64,000 nt of DNA, from positions 62,001-126,000 of the forward strand of contig CAMYOG010000057.1 of the NCBI GenBank assembly GCA_947259925.1, in the 5' to 3' direction. Position 1 is the first letter of the stretch; the number at the start of each line of letters is the position of its first letter. A program made the translations under genes and the position numbers. This document shows, piece after piece, positions 55,057 through 63,326 of the stretch. Below the pieces are notes generated by a model that was given only the letters and a program-made list of their open reading frames with translations, did no database searches and had not been told where the DNA came from. The stretch comes from Thermoanaerobaculia bacterium (GTDB lineage: Bacteria > Acidobacteriota > Thermoanaerobaculia > Multivoradales > JAHEKO01).

Positions 55057-56241
55057 CTAGGGAAACAGGCTCTTGTCGATCCCGGGGATGATGCGCAGGG
55101 CGTTGGCGTAGTAGATCTTCCGCAGGACCTCGTCCGGCAGATCGAGGCCGTAGATCTTCCAGAACGCGTGCCGCCGCCGGTAGTAGTCGAAATAGTCGTC
55201 GGCGGTCTCGAGCGCGCGGAAGTAGACGCGGTACTCCTCCGGCGCCCAGGCGTCCTTGCCGAACAGGACCCGGTCCTGGTAGCGGACGAGCCAGGCGCGT
55301 GCGAAGCGCGGCTGGCGGCCGAGCTCGGCCAGCACCGCACCGATCTCGGTATAGACGTTGGGAAGCTCGTCGAGCAGCTGGCCGAGTCGCGCCAGGTCGT
55401 TGCCCATCCAGCCGAGATGCGCGTTGATGAAGGTTGTCCCCGGATGGCGCCGGAAGACGTCGTGCTGCTCGCCGATGATCTGCTCCCACGGAGGGTTGCT
55501 GTCCGGTGGGCGGATCCTTCCCGGCCGCTCGATCAGCTCGAACAGGCGCTCGTTCTGGCCGTCCTTGGGCAGCCAGAACTGCGCCGGATCGGCGGAGTGG
55601 ATCAGCACCGGGATGCCCAGCTCGCCACACTTCGCCCAGACCGGGTCGATCCGCGGGTCGTCAACCGGGATCCGCTCTCCGGCCGCGTCCACCGCGTCCA
55701 TGCCCAAGCTCTTGTAGATCTTCAGGCCTTGCGCGCCGTTGCCGACGTCCGCTTCGACCGCCGCCGCGGTGCGCTCCCCCCACCCCGGCTCGTCGATTCC
55801 GCGGAAGTCGATGTTGGTGAAGACGACGAATCGGCCGGGTGCCGCGCTCCGTCCGTTCTCGACCGCCCGTCGCAGGTACTCGGGCTCCTGGAGCGCGAAG
55901 CGGGTACTGCCGTCAGGCATCTCCACGCGGCGGAAGCCGCGGCCGCTCAGGTTGACCATCACCGCCATGTTGAGCTCTTCCATCTCGGCCACCACCGGTG
56001 CGAGGTCCTGGTCGGCCATCGCGAACTGGTGGTTGTGGACGTCGATGAACGGGTATCGGGCGCGGATGACGCGGGTTTCCGGCACCCGCAGGGTGGAGGG
56101 CGGGTCGTATTCGTAGAACGGGATCTCGAGCTCGGTCTCCGGCGAAGCGCCGTCCTGGGCCTCGAGTGTGCGGAGGCCGAGAGCCCAGGCGGCCACGAGA
56201 GCGAGGCCGAGCAGCACCGTGACTCTAGCCAAGCGGACCAT
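55057..56241 (-). CDS. secreted amidohydrolase (Amidohydro_2, PF04909 type)
   Basis: 394 aa. Signal peptide MVRLARVTVLLGLALVAAWALG. Barrel motifs: YPFIDVHNHQFA (HxH of strand 1), QGLKIYKSLG (strand 4), PVLIHSADPAQFW (His), TTFINAHLGWMGND (His) and DRVLFGKDAWAPEEY (Asp). This matches the amidohydrolase-2 group of hydrolases and decarboxylases; the substrate is unknown. It stands between convergent M16 and the ArsC-like gene with its own start region at 56242-56288. Confidence 0.88.
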   Translation of the reverse strand: MVRLARVTVLLGLALVAAWALGLRTLEAQDGASPETELEIPFYEYDPPSTLRVPETRVIRARYPFIDVHNHQFAMADQDLAPVVAEMEELNMAVMVNLSGRGFRRVEMPDGSTRFALQEPEYLRRAVENGRSAAPGRFVVFTNIDFRGIDEPGWGERTAAAVEADVGNGAQGLKIYKSLGMDAVDAAGERIPVDDPRIDPVWAKCGELGIPVLIHSADPAQFWLPKDGQNERLFELIERPGRIRPPDSNPPWEQIIGEQHDVFRRHPGTTFINAHLGWMGNDLARLGQLLDELPNVYTEIGAVLAELGRQPRFARAWLVRYQDRVLFGKDAWAPEEYRVYFRALETADDYFDYYRRRHAFWKIYGLDLPDEVLRKIYYANALRIIPGIDKSLFP

Positions 56242-56288
56242 GATGGCCGGCAGGATACCTCCTCGGCCGCTGCGGTAGCTCGTCGCTC

Positions 56289-56729
56289 TCAGTTCTGGCC
56301 AGGCAGGCCAGCGGCCCAGGCGCGAATCCGGTCGTGAATCTGATCGCGGACCTGGCGGAACTTGATCCGCCTCTCTTCCTCGGAGCCTTCAGCCGCGGCG
56401 GGATCCTCGAACGGCCACAGAAGCCGCTCGATCGCCCCCGGCCAGACCGCCGGGCACTCCTTGGCGGCGCCGTCGCAGACGAGGATCAGATAGTCAGGGG
56501 CGAGGGTTCCGAGGTAGTCGCGATAGTCGGTCGGTTCACCCGCGAGCTCGATCCCCTCCTCGCACATGACCTCGATCGCCAGCGGATGGATCTCGTCGGC
56601 CGGTCGGCTGCCGGCGCTCAGCACCTCGAAGCGATCGCCGACGTGGCGCTCCAGATAGCCGGCCGCGATCTGACTTCGCGCCGAGTTGCCGGTGCACAGA
56701 ACCAGGATGCTGGGCTTGCGAGTCGTCAT
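56289..56729 (-). CDS. arsC: ArsC-type arsenate reductase / low-molecular-weight phosphatase
   Basis: 146 aa. The P-loop CTGNSARS contains C12 and R18. Two further cysteines, C85 and C92 (VCDGAAKECPAVWPG), match the redox relay of thioredoxin-coupled arsenate reductases (S. aureus ArsC C82/C89), which plain tyrosine phosphatases lack. It would reduce As(V) to As(III). Adjacent to phosphate-responsive genes, which fits arsenate entry through phosphate channels; no ArsB or Acr3 is nearby. Twenty-four bases separate it from the porin gene, so it may belong to the same transcript. Confidence 0.85.
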   Translation of the reverse strand: MTTRKPSILVLCTGNSARSQIAAGYLERHVGDRFEVLSAGSRPADEIHPLAIEVMCEEGIELAGEPTDYRDYLGTLAPDYLILVCDGAAKECPAVWPGAIERLLWPFEDPAAAEGSEEERRIKFRQVRDQIHDRIRAWAAGLPGQN

Positions 56730-56753
56730 CTGGTCCTCGGCTACCGAGTCCGG

Positions 56754-57863
56754 TCAGAACTCGATCTGCATACGGATCTGTAGGGCGCTCGGATCGTCGT
56801 CGCCGGCAACCTCGTCGGTGTCGGCGATCACGTAGTTGGCCGTGAACCTCAGATGAGAGGTGGCGTAGTAGTTGATTCCCAGGGTCACCGCCTCACCTTC
56901 GCCACCGAGTATGTCCTTGTCGGTCAAGTCGAGGCTGCTGAAGCGCAGAGCGAGCTCCAGGGCCCCCTTGCCGGAAGCCGGCTCGACCCGTCCGAACGCC
57001 CCGTCTTTGGCCTTGTACGGCCGCCGATCATCGGTCAGGAAGAAGCTGACGTAGGCGTAGTAGCCCGTGAATGACAGATCCTCGGCGGCCCGGCGGCTCA
57101 CCTCGAGGGTGGCGTATTCGGCCTGAGCCGAGAACCGAGCCCGGACGTAGGCGGCTTCGAGGCCGTAGCGGATGAAGTCGCTCACATCTTCGATCGCTCC
57201 GGTGTCGAGGATGCGATGACTGTCCTGATGGGACTCGGGTCGGACTCTCAGCCGTATCGTGTCGTCCGCGTCCTCGTTCCAGGAGGCGCTCAGTCCCAGG
57301 TGCACCGCCGAGCCATCGGCCGGCTGCAGCTGGTAGACGAAGCGGCCGGCGGCTCCGTTGCCTTCGACGAGGCCGTTGGCTTCGTCGCCGTAGGCGGTCG
57401 CCATCCAGGTGTAGCTATCGCCCCAGCCCTGATAGCCGATCCCGAGACGCCTACCTTCGGCCAGACCGCTGGTGAAGGCGCGCTCGTTGAAGGTCGTGTA
57501 CTTGGAGCTGGTGAGTTGCTCCAGACTAACCGGCTGCTTGAAGTTGCCGAACCAGAACCGACCGTTGCTGGGGCCGCTGTATCGCACGTAGCCGTCCTTG
57601 AGCTCGGGATCGTCGGGCGCGAAGTCGTATTGCACCTTGTAGTCCCAATGCTCCGCGAGCTTGCCCTTGGCGAACAGGCGACCTCGCCTCACCTCGCCGC
57701 CGTCGTCGAACTGGAACTTGTCGCTGTCGAAGAAGGTGTAGTCGAGCTGCAGCCGGCCACCGAAATCGACGGTGGGGTACTTGTCTTCGGCGAGGGTCGC
57801 CCCAGGAAGCACGAGACCCACGAGTATGCCCACGCCGAGCGCAGACAGACGACGTCTTGACAT
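56754..57863 (-). CDS. phosphate-selective (OprP/OprO-type) porin
   Basis: 369 aa. The ATG at 57863 follows GGGAGGAG by six bases and opens a signal peptide (LSALGVGILVGLVLPGATLA). The mature protein has alternating strands typical of a 16-strand porin: VDFGGRLQLDYTFFD, GEVRRGRLFAKGKL, WDYKVQYDFA, VRYSGPSNGRFWFGNFKQPVS, and a terminal aromatic LQIRMQIEF. The GGRLQLDY and RRGRLF signatures are of the OprP family. A Pho-box-like site about 120 bases upstream and the neighbouring phoR/phoB support induction on phosphate starvation. Confidence 0.9.
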   Translation of the reverse strand: MSRRRLSALGVGILVGLVLPGATLAEDKYPTVDFGGRLQLDYTFFDSDKFQFDDGGEVRRGRLFAKGKLAEHWDYKVQYDFAPDDPELKDGYVRYSGPSNGRFWFGNFKQPVSLEQLTSSKYTTFNERAFTSGLAEGRRLGIGYQGWGDSYTWMATAYGDEANGLVEGNGAAGRFVYQLQPADGSAVHLGLSASWNEDADDTIRLRVRPESHQDSHRILDTGAIEDVSDFIRYGLEAAYVRARFSAQAEYATLEVSRRAAEDLSFTGYYAYVSFFLTDDRRPYKAKDGAFGRVEPASGKGALELALRFSSLDLTDKDILGGEGEAVTLGINYYATSHLRFTANYVIADTDEVAGDDDPSALQIRMQIEF

Positions 57864-57980
57864 CAATTGCTCCTCCCGGTTGCGAGTATTGACCATCGGT
57901 TGGGGCGGTTTCGACCCCTGGCAGGGTAGGCTGCCGATCGAAGCCTAGGCGCGGGTCTCGCACGATGCTGCGACGCACGT

Positions 57981-57998
57981 GTTACAGCGTTGCGACAG
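57981..57998 (-). promoter_or_regulatory. Pho box upstream of the porin gene
   Basis: On the minus strand CTGTCGCAACGCTGTAAC holds two CTGT repeats with 11-bp spacing, the PhoB pattern CTGTCAT-N4-CTGTCAT. It overlaps the phoR stop codon (57982-57984), so PhoB would drive the porin and arsC from inside the end of phoR. Confidence 0.6.
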
Positions 57999-59220
57999 AC
58001 GGGCGGCCCGAGGGCAGAAGGGCTCGGAACGTACTTCCCCGGCCGAGCTCGCTCTCGACCTCGACCTTGCCGCCATGCAGCTGCGCCGCGTGCTTGACGA
58101 TCGCCAGACCGAGGCCGGTCCCACCCTCTTCGCGCGATCGGCCCTTGTCGACCCGGTAGAACCGTTCGAAGAGGCGCTCCAGTGCTCCGGGAGGGATGCC
58201 TATCCCGGTGTCGGTGACCTCGAGGATCATCACCTCGGCGCGCTCGAACAGCCGCACCTCGACACGGCCCTCCGGCCGGTTGTACTTGACCGCGTTCTCC
58301 AGCAGGTTGGTCGACAGGCGCGCCAGCGCCTCGGCGTCGCCGTCGAAGTGGCGGACGGTCTCGAGATCGACCGAGATCTCGAGGCCGCGGTCAGCTGCGG
58401 CGTCACTGGTCAGCTCGACGGCTTCTTCGACGATCGAGCGCATGTCGACTGGAGCCCAGCCACTGCTGGCGGCCGGATGCTCGAGCCGGGAGAGGGTCAG
58501 CAGATCGGAGAGCAGGGCCTCGAGCCGCTCGCACTGCCTCAGGATCCGTCGGGTGAAGCGTTCGGCTGCCTGCGGGTCCTCGAGCGCCCCGTCGGCGAGC
58601 GTTTCGGCGAAGCCACGGATCGCCGAGAGCGGCGTCTTCAGCTCGTGCGAAACGTTGGCCACGAAGTCGCGGCGGATCTCACCGGCCCTGAGAAACGGCG
58701 TCAGATCGCGCGCCAGGACCACCACGCCGGCGCCGTCGGTGAGCGGAGCACTGGTGACGATCACCGTGCGCGTCTGTCCAAGGCTGACCTCGAGCTCGAT
58801 CTCGGTCTCCTTCCCCGACTCGAGGGTCTCGGCGACCGCCCGGTCGAGGGCGGCCTGCTGCGTCAACTCGATCGCCGTGGTGCCCCCGGCCTCGCCAGAG
58901 ACACCGAACAATCGTTGCCAGGGCGGATTGACCAGCACGGCGCGACCTCGGGCGTCCGCGACCAGCACACCTTCGGAGAGGCTGTCGAGGACGGCGCGCA
59001 GGTGCGCCCGTTCGGCCGTCAGATTCCCGAGGCGCGCTTCGATGTCGCGCGCCAGCTCCTTCACCTGGTCGCCGAGCGAGCCCGAGTCCCGTGTTTCGAG
59101 GCGCCCGTGTCCACCGTCGGTCTCCGAGCCGACCAGCTCGGCGAGCTCTGCCACTCCGGCCTTCAGTCCGTCCAACTCGCGTCGGCGCGGCCACCGGGAG
59201 CTCAGCTTCGGCCAGGGCAT
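57982..59220 (-). CDS. phoR: PhoR-like histidine kinase without membrane segments
   Basis: 412 aa. A short coiled region (1-80), PAS domain (about 75-180, LDSLSEGVLVADARGRAVLVN), HisKA with H192 in NVSHELKTPLSAIRGFAE, and HATPase with NLLENAVKYN, VTDTGIGIP and GGTGLGLAIVKH. These are PhoR motifs. Unlike E. coli PhoR there is no hydrophobic N-terminal helix, so it must be cytoplasmic or recruited by a partner. Four bases after phoB. Confidence 0.9.
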   Translation of the reverse strand: MPWPKLSSRWPRRRELDGLKAGVAELAELVGSETDGGHGRLETRDSGSLGDQVKELARDIEARLGNLTAERAHLRAVLDSLSEGVLVADARGRAVLVNPPWQRLFGVSGEAGGTTAIELTQQAALDRAVAETLESGKETEIELEVSLGQTRTVIVTSAPLTDGAGVVVLARDLTPFLRAGEIRRDFVANVSHELKTPLSAIRGFAETLADGALEDPQAAERFTRRILRQCERLEALLSDLLTLSRLEHPAASSGWAPVDMRSIVEEAVELTSDAAADRGLEISVDLETVRHFDGDAEALARLSTNLLENAVKYNRPEGRVEVRLFERAEVMILEVTDTGIGIPPGALERLFERFYRVDKGRSREEGGTGLGLAIVKHAAQLHGGKVEVESELGRGSTFRALLPSGRPSVATL

Positions 59221-59224
59221 CGGC

Positions 59225-59908
59225 TCACGCGCGCAGGCGGTAGCCGACGCCGATCACGGTCTCGATCCGTTGGGCTTCCTCGCCCAGCTTGCTTCTCAGC
59301 CGCCGGACGTGCGTGTCGACAGTCCGGCTGTCGACGTGCTCGGCGTATCCCCACACGTCGGTCAGGAGACGGGCTCGGGTCTGGACTCTTCCGGTGCGCT
59401 CCATCAGCACCTTCATCAACCGGAACTCCGTCGCAGTCAGCGGCACCTCGGTACCGTCGACCAGAAGCCGATGTCCGGGGACATCGAGCTGCAGGTCGCC
59501 CAGCTCGTAGGCCCGAGCCTGCTGGCCGCTGTTCTCCGCTCGCCTCAGAACCGCCTTGACCCGCAACACCACTTCACGCGGGCTGAACGGCTTGGCGAGG
59601 TAGTCGTCGGCTCCGAGCTCGAGCCCGACCACCCGGTCGACCTCCTCGTCCTTGGCGGTCAGCATGATGATCGGCAGGCTCTCGGTGCGCGCGTCGCGTC
59701 TCAGGATGCGCGTCAGCTCGAGACCGTCCAGGCCGGGCAACATCAGGTCGAGAAGCACGAGGCTGGGGAGGCGCTTGCGAATGGCCTCGAGCGCTTCGTC
59801 GCCCCGCGACCGGGTCTCCACCTCGAAGCCTTCGCGCTCGAGGTTGTACTCGAGTATCTCGGCGATGTCGGCCTCGTCTTCGACGACGAGGATGCGCTGC
59901 CTCGACAT
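59225..59908 (-). CDS. phoB: PhoB-type response regulator
   Basis: 227 aa from the ATG at 59908. Receiver domain (RILVVEDEADIAEILEYNLE, phospho-acceptor D54 in LLDLMLPG, T in MLTAKD, K in LAKPFSPRE) and winged-helix output (LTATEFRLMKVLMERTGRVQTRARLL, DSRTVDTHVRRLRSKLG). It should activate phosphate-starvation genes including the porin. A typical phoB-phoR operon without phoU or pst genes in view. Confidence 0.95.
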   Translation of the reverse strand: MSRQRILVVEDEADIAEILEYNLEREGFEVETRSRGDEALEAIRKRLPSLVLLDLMLPGLDGLELTRILRRDARTESLPIIMLTAKDEEVDRVVGLELGADDYLAKPFSPREVVLRVKAVLRRAENSGQQARAYELGDLQLDVPGHRLLVDGTEVPLTATEFRLMKVLMERTGRVQTRARLLTDVWGYAEHVDSRTVDTHVRRLRSKLGEEAQRIETVIGVGYRLRA

Positions 59909-60256
59909 TTCGACGGCGGAGCTTAGCACGTGGCTTCTCCACAGCAGGTGTGGAAAAGTCTGCGGAAAAGGTGCGGGAGACGACGGTTTCGAGCCGCTGG
60001 TACCGGCAGCGGCACGGATTGAACAAGCTCTTGTGCAGCCTGGGTAAGTCTCTTGTTTGTCGCAATTACTGGCAGGGCCGGCGGGCGGCGCGCGCGACCC
60101 GTCCGAGCGTGCCCGCCGCTTTTCCACAGTCGCCCCGCCTCCGGCTTCGTAAGTCATTGTCGAGCAGAGACTTAGGTCGCAGGTCGAGGAGCCGTCCCGG
60201 TTGGTATAGAGTCGGCGTTCTCGAAGTTCTGGCGTTGTTCGAACCACCTGGGAGGC
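59909..60256. other. 348-bp divergent intergenic region between phoB and gcvT
   Basis: No convincing gene. It contains TGTGGAAAAG (about 59951) and, reversed, CTTTTCCACAG (about 60119), and a second inverted pair TAAGTCTC (60045-60052) and GAGACTTA (60167-60174). GGTATAGAGT at about 60200 may be the gcvT -10. It does not show the conserved core of a glycine riboswitch. No Pho box was found in front of phoB. Confidence 0.4.
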
Positions 60257-61369
60257 GTGACTCTGAGCTCTGAAGAGAGTGCCTTGCGCCGTACACCGCT
60301 GTACGAGTGTCACCTGCGCGCCGGGGCCCGCATGGTCGACTTCGCCGGCTGGGAGCTGCCGGTGCAATACACCGGCGTGATCGAGGAGCACCGTGCGGTG
60401 CGCGAGCGCGTCGGCGTCTTTGACGTCTCGCACATGGGCGAGTTCCGGGTCTACGGTCCGGGTGCCGAGGAGTTCCTGCAGCGGAACACTCCGAACAACG
60501 TCGTGCGTCTCAAGAAGGGTCGCGCGCACTACAGCGGTCTGATGACCGAGCGCGGTACCTACGTCGATGATCTGCTGATCTACCGGCGGACCGAGAGCGA
60601 GTTCCTGCTGGTCGTCAACGCCGCCAACCGCGCGCGGGATCTGGCGACGCTCGAGGAGCGCGCCGGCGAGACCGTCCACGTCGAAGACCGCTCGGACGAC
60701 TACGCCCTGCTCGCGGTCCAGGGACCGCGGGCCGAGTCGGTGGTCGCCGAGCTGACCGCGGATCCGATCGCCGACCTCCGCTACTACGGCTTTCTCGAGG
60801 GCGAGCTTCTGGGGGCGTCCGCCCTGATCTCGCGCACCGGCTATACCGGCGAGGACGGCTTCGAGCTCTACGTCGCGGCCGAGCAGGCAGAGGCGATCTG
60901 GGAGGCACTGCTCGCCGCCGGCGCGACCGAGGGGCTGGTGCCGGCCGGCCTGGGCGCGCGCGACACCCTGCGGCTGGAGGCCTCGATGGCGCTCTACGGC
61001 CACGAGCTCGACGACCAGACGACGCCGCTCGAGGCCGGCCTCGGCTGGGTGGTCAAGCTCAAGAAGGGCGACTTCATCGGGCGCGAGGTGCTCGCGGCCC
61101 AGAAGGAGCAGGGCCTCGACAAGCAGCTGGTCGGCTTCGAGGTCGTCGAGCGCGGTATCGCTCGGGAAGGGCACGAAGTGCTCGCCGGCGATCAGGTCGT
61201 CGGCACCGTCACCAGCGGCGTCTGGAGTCCGACGCTCGAGAAGGCGATCGGCATGGCCTATCTGCCGCCGGCGCTGGCCGGGGTCGGTACCGAGATCGAG
61301 ATCAGGGTACGCAAACGGCAGCTGGCGGCGCGCGTCGTCGAGATGCCGTTCTACCGCCGGGGCGAGTAG
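60257..61369 (+). CDS. gcvT: glycine cleavage system T protein (aminomethyltransferase)
   Basis: 370 aa from a GTG at 60257; a TTG at about 60284 ([11 protein letters not shown]) is an alternative. Family features: [24 protein letters not shown] (split), FDVSHMGEF, the tetrahydrofolate-binding Asp region [47 protein letters not shown], and a terminal beta domain. It transfers the methylene group from the H-protein to tetrahydrofolate. gcvH follows after 32 bases; gcvP is not in the window. Confidence 0.95.
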   Translation: MTLSSEESALRRTPLYECHLRAGARMVDFAGWELPVQYTGVIEEHRAVRERVGVFDVSHMGEFRVYGPGAEEFLQRNTPNNVVRLKKGRAHYSGLMTERGTYVDDLLIYRRTESEFLLVVNAANRARDLATLEERAGETVHVEDRSDDYALLAVQGPRAESVVAELTADPIADLRYYGFLEGELLGASALISRTGYTGEDGFELYVAAEQAEAIWEALLAAGATEGLVPAGLGARDTLRLEASMALYGHELDDQTTPLEAGLGWVVKLKKGDFIGREVLAAQKEQGLDKQLVGFEVVERGIAREGHEVLAGDQVVGTVTSGVWSPTLEKAIGMAYLPPALAGVGTEIEIRVRKRQLAARVVEMPFYRRGE

Positions 61370-61401
61370 GATTCCAGTCAAGGACGACGAAGAGGAGAGA
61401 G

Positions 61402-61788
61402 ATGTATCCGACCGATAGGCAGTACTCGAAAGATCACGAGTGGATCCAGGTGGAAGGTGACGTCTGCACCGTGGGCATCACCCACTACGCCCAGGAGGAG
61501 CTCGGCGAGGTCGTCTTCGTCGAGCTGCCGGAAGTGGGCCAGAGCTATGACGCGAACGAGGAGATCGGCACGATCGAGTCGGTCAAGGCGGTCGCCGAGG
61601 TGTTCACTCCGGTCGCGGGCGAGATCGTCGAGGTCAACGGAGCGCTGGAGACCGAGCCCGAGCTGGTCAACGGGGATCCCCACGGCGGTGCTTGGCTGGT
61701 GAAGATGAAGGTGGCCGGGGACGCTCCGACCGAGGGGCTGATGACGGCCGCCGAGTACCAGGCGTTCGTCGAAGGGGAGAGCTCATAG
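61402..61788 (+). CDS. gcvH: glycine cleavage system H protein
   Basis: 128 aa. MYPTDRQYSKDHEWIQVEGD is the family start and the lipoylated lysine is K62 in IGTIESVKAVAEVFTP. GGAGAGAG precedes the ATG. It shuttles the aminomethyl group between P, T and L proteins. In an operon with gcvT, followed by a small membrane protein. Confidence 0.97.
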   Translation: MYPTDRQYSKDHEWIQVEGDVCTVGITHYAQEELGEVVFVELPEVGQSYDANEEIGTIESVKAVAEVFTPVAGEIVEVNGALETEPELVNGDPHGGAWLVKMKVAGDAPTEGLMTAAEYQAFVEGESS

Positions 61789-61802
61789 CCGCAGTCCCGC
61801 GA

Positions 61803-62180
61803 ATGCGTCTCGAGCCGGTTCTCTTCGGAATCTTCACACTCGCTTGGCTGCTGGCCATCTTCGTCCTGGCGGTTGGCCGCTCCCTGGACAGCCCGCTCCC
61901 GGTAAGCCTCTATCACCTGTACGGGCTGGCGGTCTTCGGTGGCTGGCTGAGCGGCAACGTCTACGTGCAGAGGACCGCCAGGACGCCACGCAAGGCGCGA
62001 CTTCGGGCGCTCCTGGTCTACCTGCTGGGACCCCCCGGACTGCTCTTCCTGACCCACGGCTTGACCTCGGTGCAGAGTCAGGCGCGGGTGCCGTTGGCGC
62101 CGGTCTACGCCCTCGGCATCTACGTCGTCTTCTTCATGGTGCCGGTCAGCTTCCGGCGGATGGCCGAGCCCCGCGAATAG
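61803..62180 (+). CDS. small four-helix membrane protein
   Basis: 125 aa from the ATG at 61803. Four helices: VLFGIFTLAWLLAIFVLAVG, SLYHLYGLAVFGGWLSGNVY, LRALLVYLLGPPGLLFLTHGL and VYALGIYVVFFMVPVSF. The sequence between has a basic RTARTPRKARLRA loop. No family recognised. Third gene after gcvT-gcvH, ending six bases before a REP hairpin. Confidence 0.7.
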   Translation: MRLEPVLFGIFTLAWLLAIFVLAVGRSLDSPLPVSLYHLYGLAVFGGWLSGNVYVQRTARTPRKARLRALLVYLLGPPGLLFLTHGLTSVQSQARVPLAPVYALGIYVVFFMVPVSFRRMAEPRE

Positions 62181-62185
62181 GACGA

Positions 62186-62294
62186 CCGTAATTCGGGGAC
62201 AGGTTATCTATTTCGGACGAGCTTACGAGCCTTGCCAAGGAGTTGGTCAGCCCGCAATCCCGTCCGAAATAGATAACCTGTCCCCGAATTACGG
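62186..62294. repeat. family-A REP hairpin with 34-bp perfect stem, between convergent genes
   Basis: 62186-62219 and 62261-62294 are perfectly complementary over 34 bp (core aattcggggacaggttatct), with a 41-base loop. The right arm includes the queA TAA at 62291-62289, so the repeat supplies that stop codon. The hairpin lies between two convergent genes and very likely terminates both. Confidence 0.93.
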
Positions 62295-63311
62295 TTCGAG
62301 GAGCATCGCGTCGCCGTAGGAATAGAAGCGGTAGCCTTCGGCGATCGCTTCGCGATAGGCGTCGAGAATCAGCTTCCGACCGGCGAAGGCACTGACCAGG
62401 ATCAACAGGCTCGAGCGGGGCAGGTGGAAGTTGGTCAGCAGGAGATCCACCACCCGGAACTCGAAGCCGGGTCGAATGAAGAGGTCGGTCGAGCCGGCGC
62501 CCGCGGCGGGTGTGGCCCCGGCTTCGAGGGCCGCGGCTTCGAGCGTGCGGACCACGGTGGTCCCGACCGCTACGACCCGTCCGCTTGCGGCCCTCGTCGC
62601 CTCGATCGCCGAAACGGTCGCGGCCGGGATCTCGTAGCTCTCGCGGTCCATCACGTGCTCGTGCACCAGCTCCGCGGTGACCGGCTTGAAGGTACCGATG
62701 CCCACCCGTAGGGTCACGCTCGCCGTCCGTACACCGAGCTCTTCGAGCCGGCCGAGGATCTCCTCGGTGAAATGGAGCCCGGCGGTCGGTGCGGCGATGG
62801 AACCGGGCTCCCGGGCGTAGACCGTCTGATAGTTGGTCCGGTCGCCGGGCTCGTCCGGCCGTTTGATGTACGGGGGGAGCGGCACGTGCCCGATCGCCTC
62901 GAGATGGGGCTCGACGTGGTCCGAGAACCGGAGCCGGAAGAGCCCGCCGTCGGCGCGTCCGAGCACCGTGGCCGTCAGTCCGTCGCCGAGCTCGATCGTC
63001 GTTTCGGGCCGCGCGCGCCTCCCGGGCCGCGCCAGACAGAGCCACTCCCGCTCGGAGGTCTGCTCGGCGAGCAGCAGTTCGATCCGGCCTCCGGTGCCGG
63101 CCCGCTCGCCGTAGACGCGCGCCAGCAGGACCCGCGTGTCGTTGACGACCAGGAGGTCGCCCGGACGCAGTAGCCGCGGCAGGTCGGCGATGCCGCAATG
63201 CCGCTCGGCCCCCGAGCGGTACGGGCAAAAGAGCCGGCTCTCGCCCCGCGGTGCCGGTCGCTCGGCGATCCGGTCCGGCGGCAGCTCGAAGTCGAAGTCG
63301 CGGGTCAGCAT
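62289..63311 (-). CDS. queA: S-adenosylmethionine:tRNA ribosyltransferase-isomerase
   Basis: 340 aa. MLTRDFDFELPPDRIAERPA, RPGDLLVVNDTRVLLARVYG, PPYIKRPDEPGDRTNYQTVYA (split), PTAGLHFTEEIL, HVMDRESYEIP and the terminal FYSYGDAML are diagnostic for QueA. It adds the epoxycyclopentane of epoxyqueuosine to preQ1-tRNA using SAM. The stop codon is inside the REP. The upstream permease gene ends 15 bases from its start, so they may share a transcript. Confidence 0.96.
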   Translation of the reverse strand: MLTRDFDFELPPDRIAERPAPRGESRLFCPYRSGAERHCGIADLPRLLRPGDLLVVNDTRVLLARVYGERAGTGGRIELLLAEQTSEREWLCLARPGRRARPETTIELGDGLTATVLGRADGGLFRLRFSDHVEPHLEAIGHVPLPPYIKRPDEPGDRTNYQTVYAREPGSIAAPTAGLHFTEEILGRLEELGVRTASVTLRVGIGTFKPVTAELVHEHVMDRESYEIPAATVSAIEATRAASGRVVAVGTTVVRTLEAAALEAGATPAAGAGSTDLFIRPGFEFRVVDLLLTNFHLPRSSLLILVSAFAGRKLILDAYREAIAEGYRFYSYGDAMLLEP

Positions 63312-63326
63312 CGGCGTCGACCCAGC

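Noticed and set aside
59941-60130. DnaA boxes/origin near phoB (TGTGGAAAAG, CTTTTCCACAG)
   Set aside because: The words differ from TTATCCACA, are only two in number and no dnaA, dnaN or AT-rich region is near.
59909-60256. Glycine riboswitch before gcvT
   Set aside because: The conserved GGAGAG / GCACCGAAGGGG-type cores are not present.
59909-61381. Long minus-strand frame leading into phoB through gcvT
   Set aside because: The real PhoB begins at 59908; the extension is antisense to gcvT.
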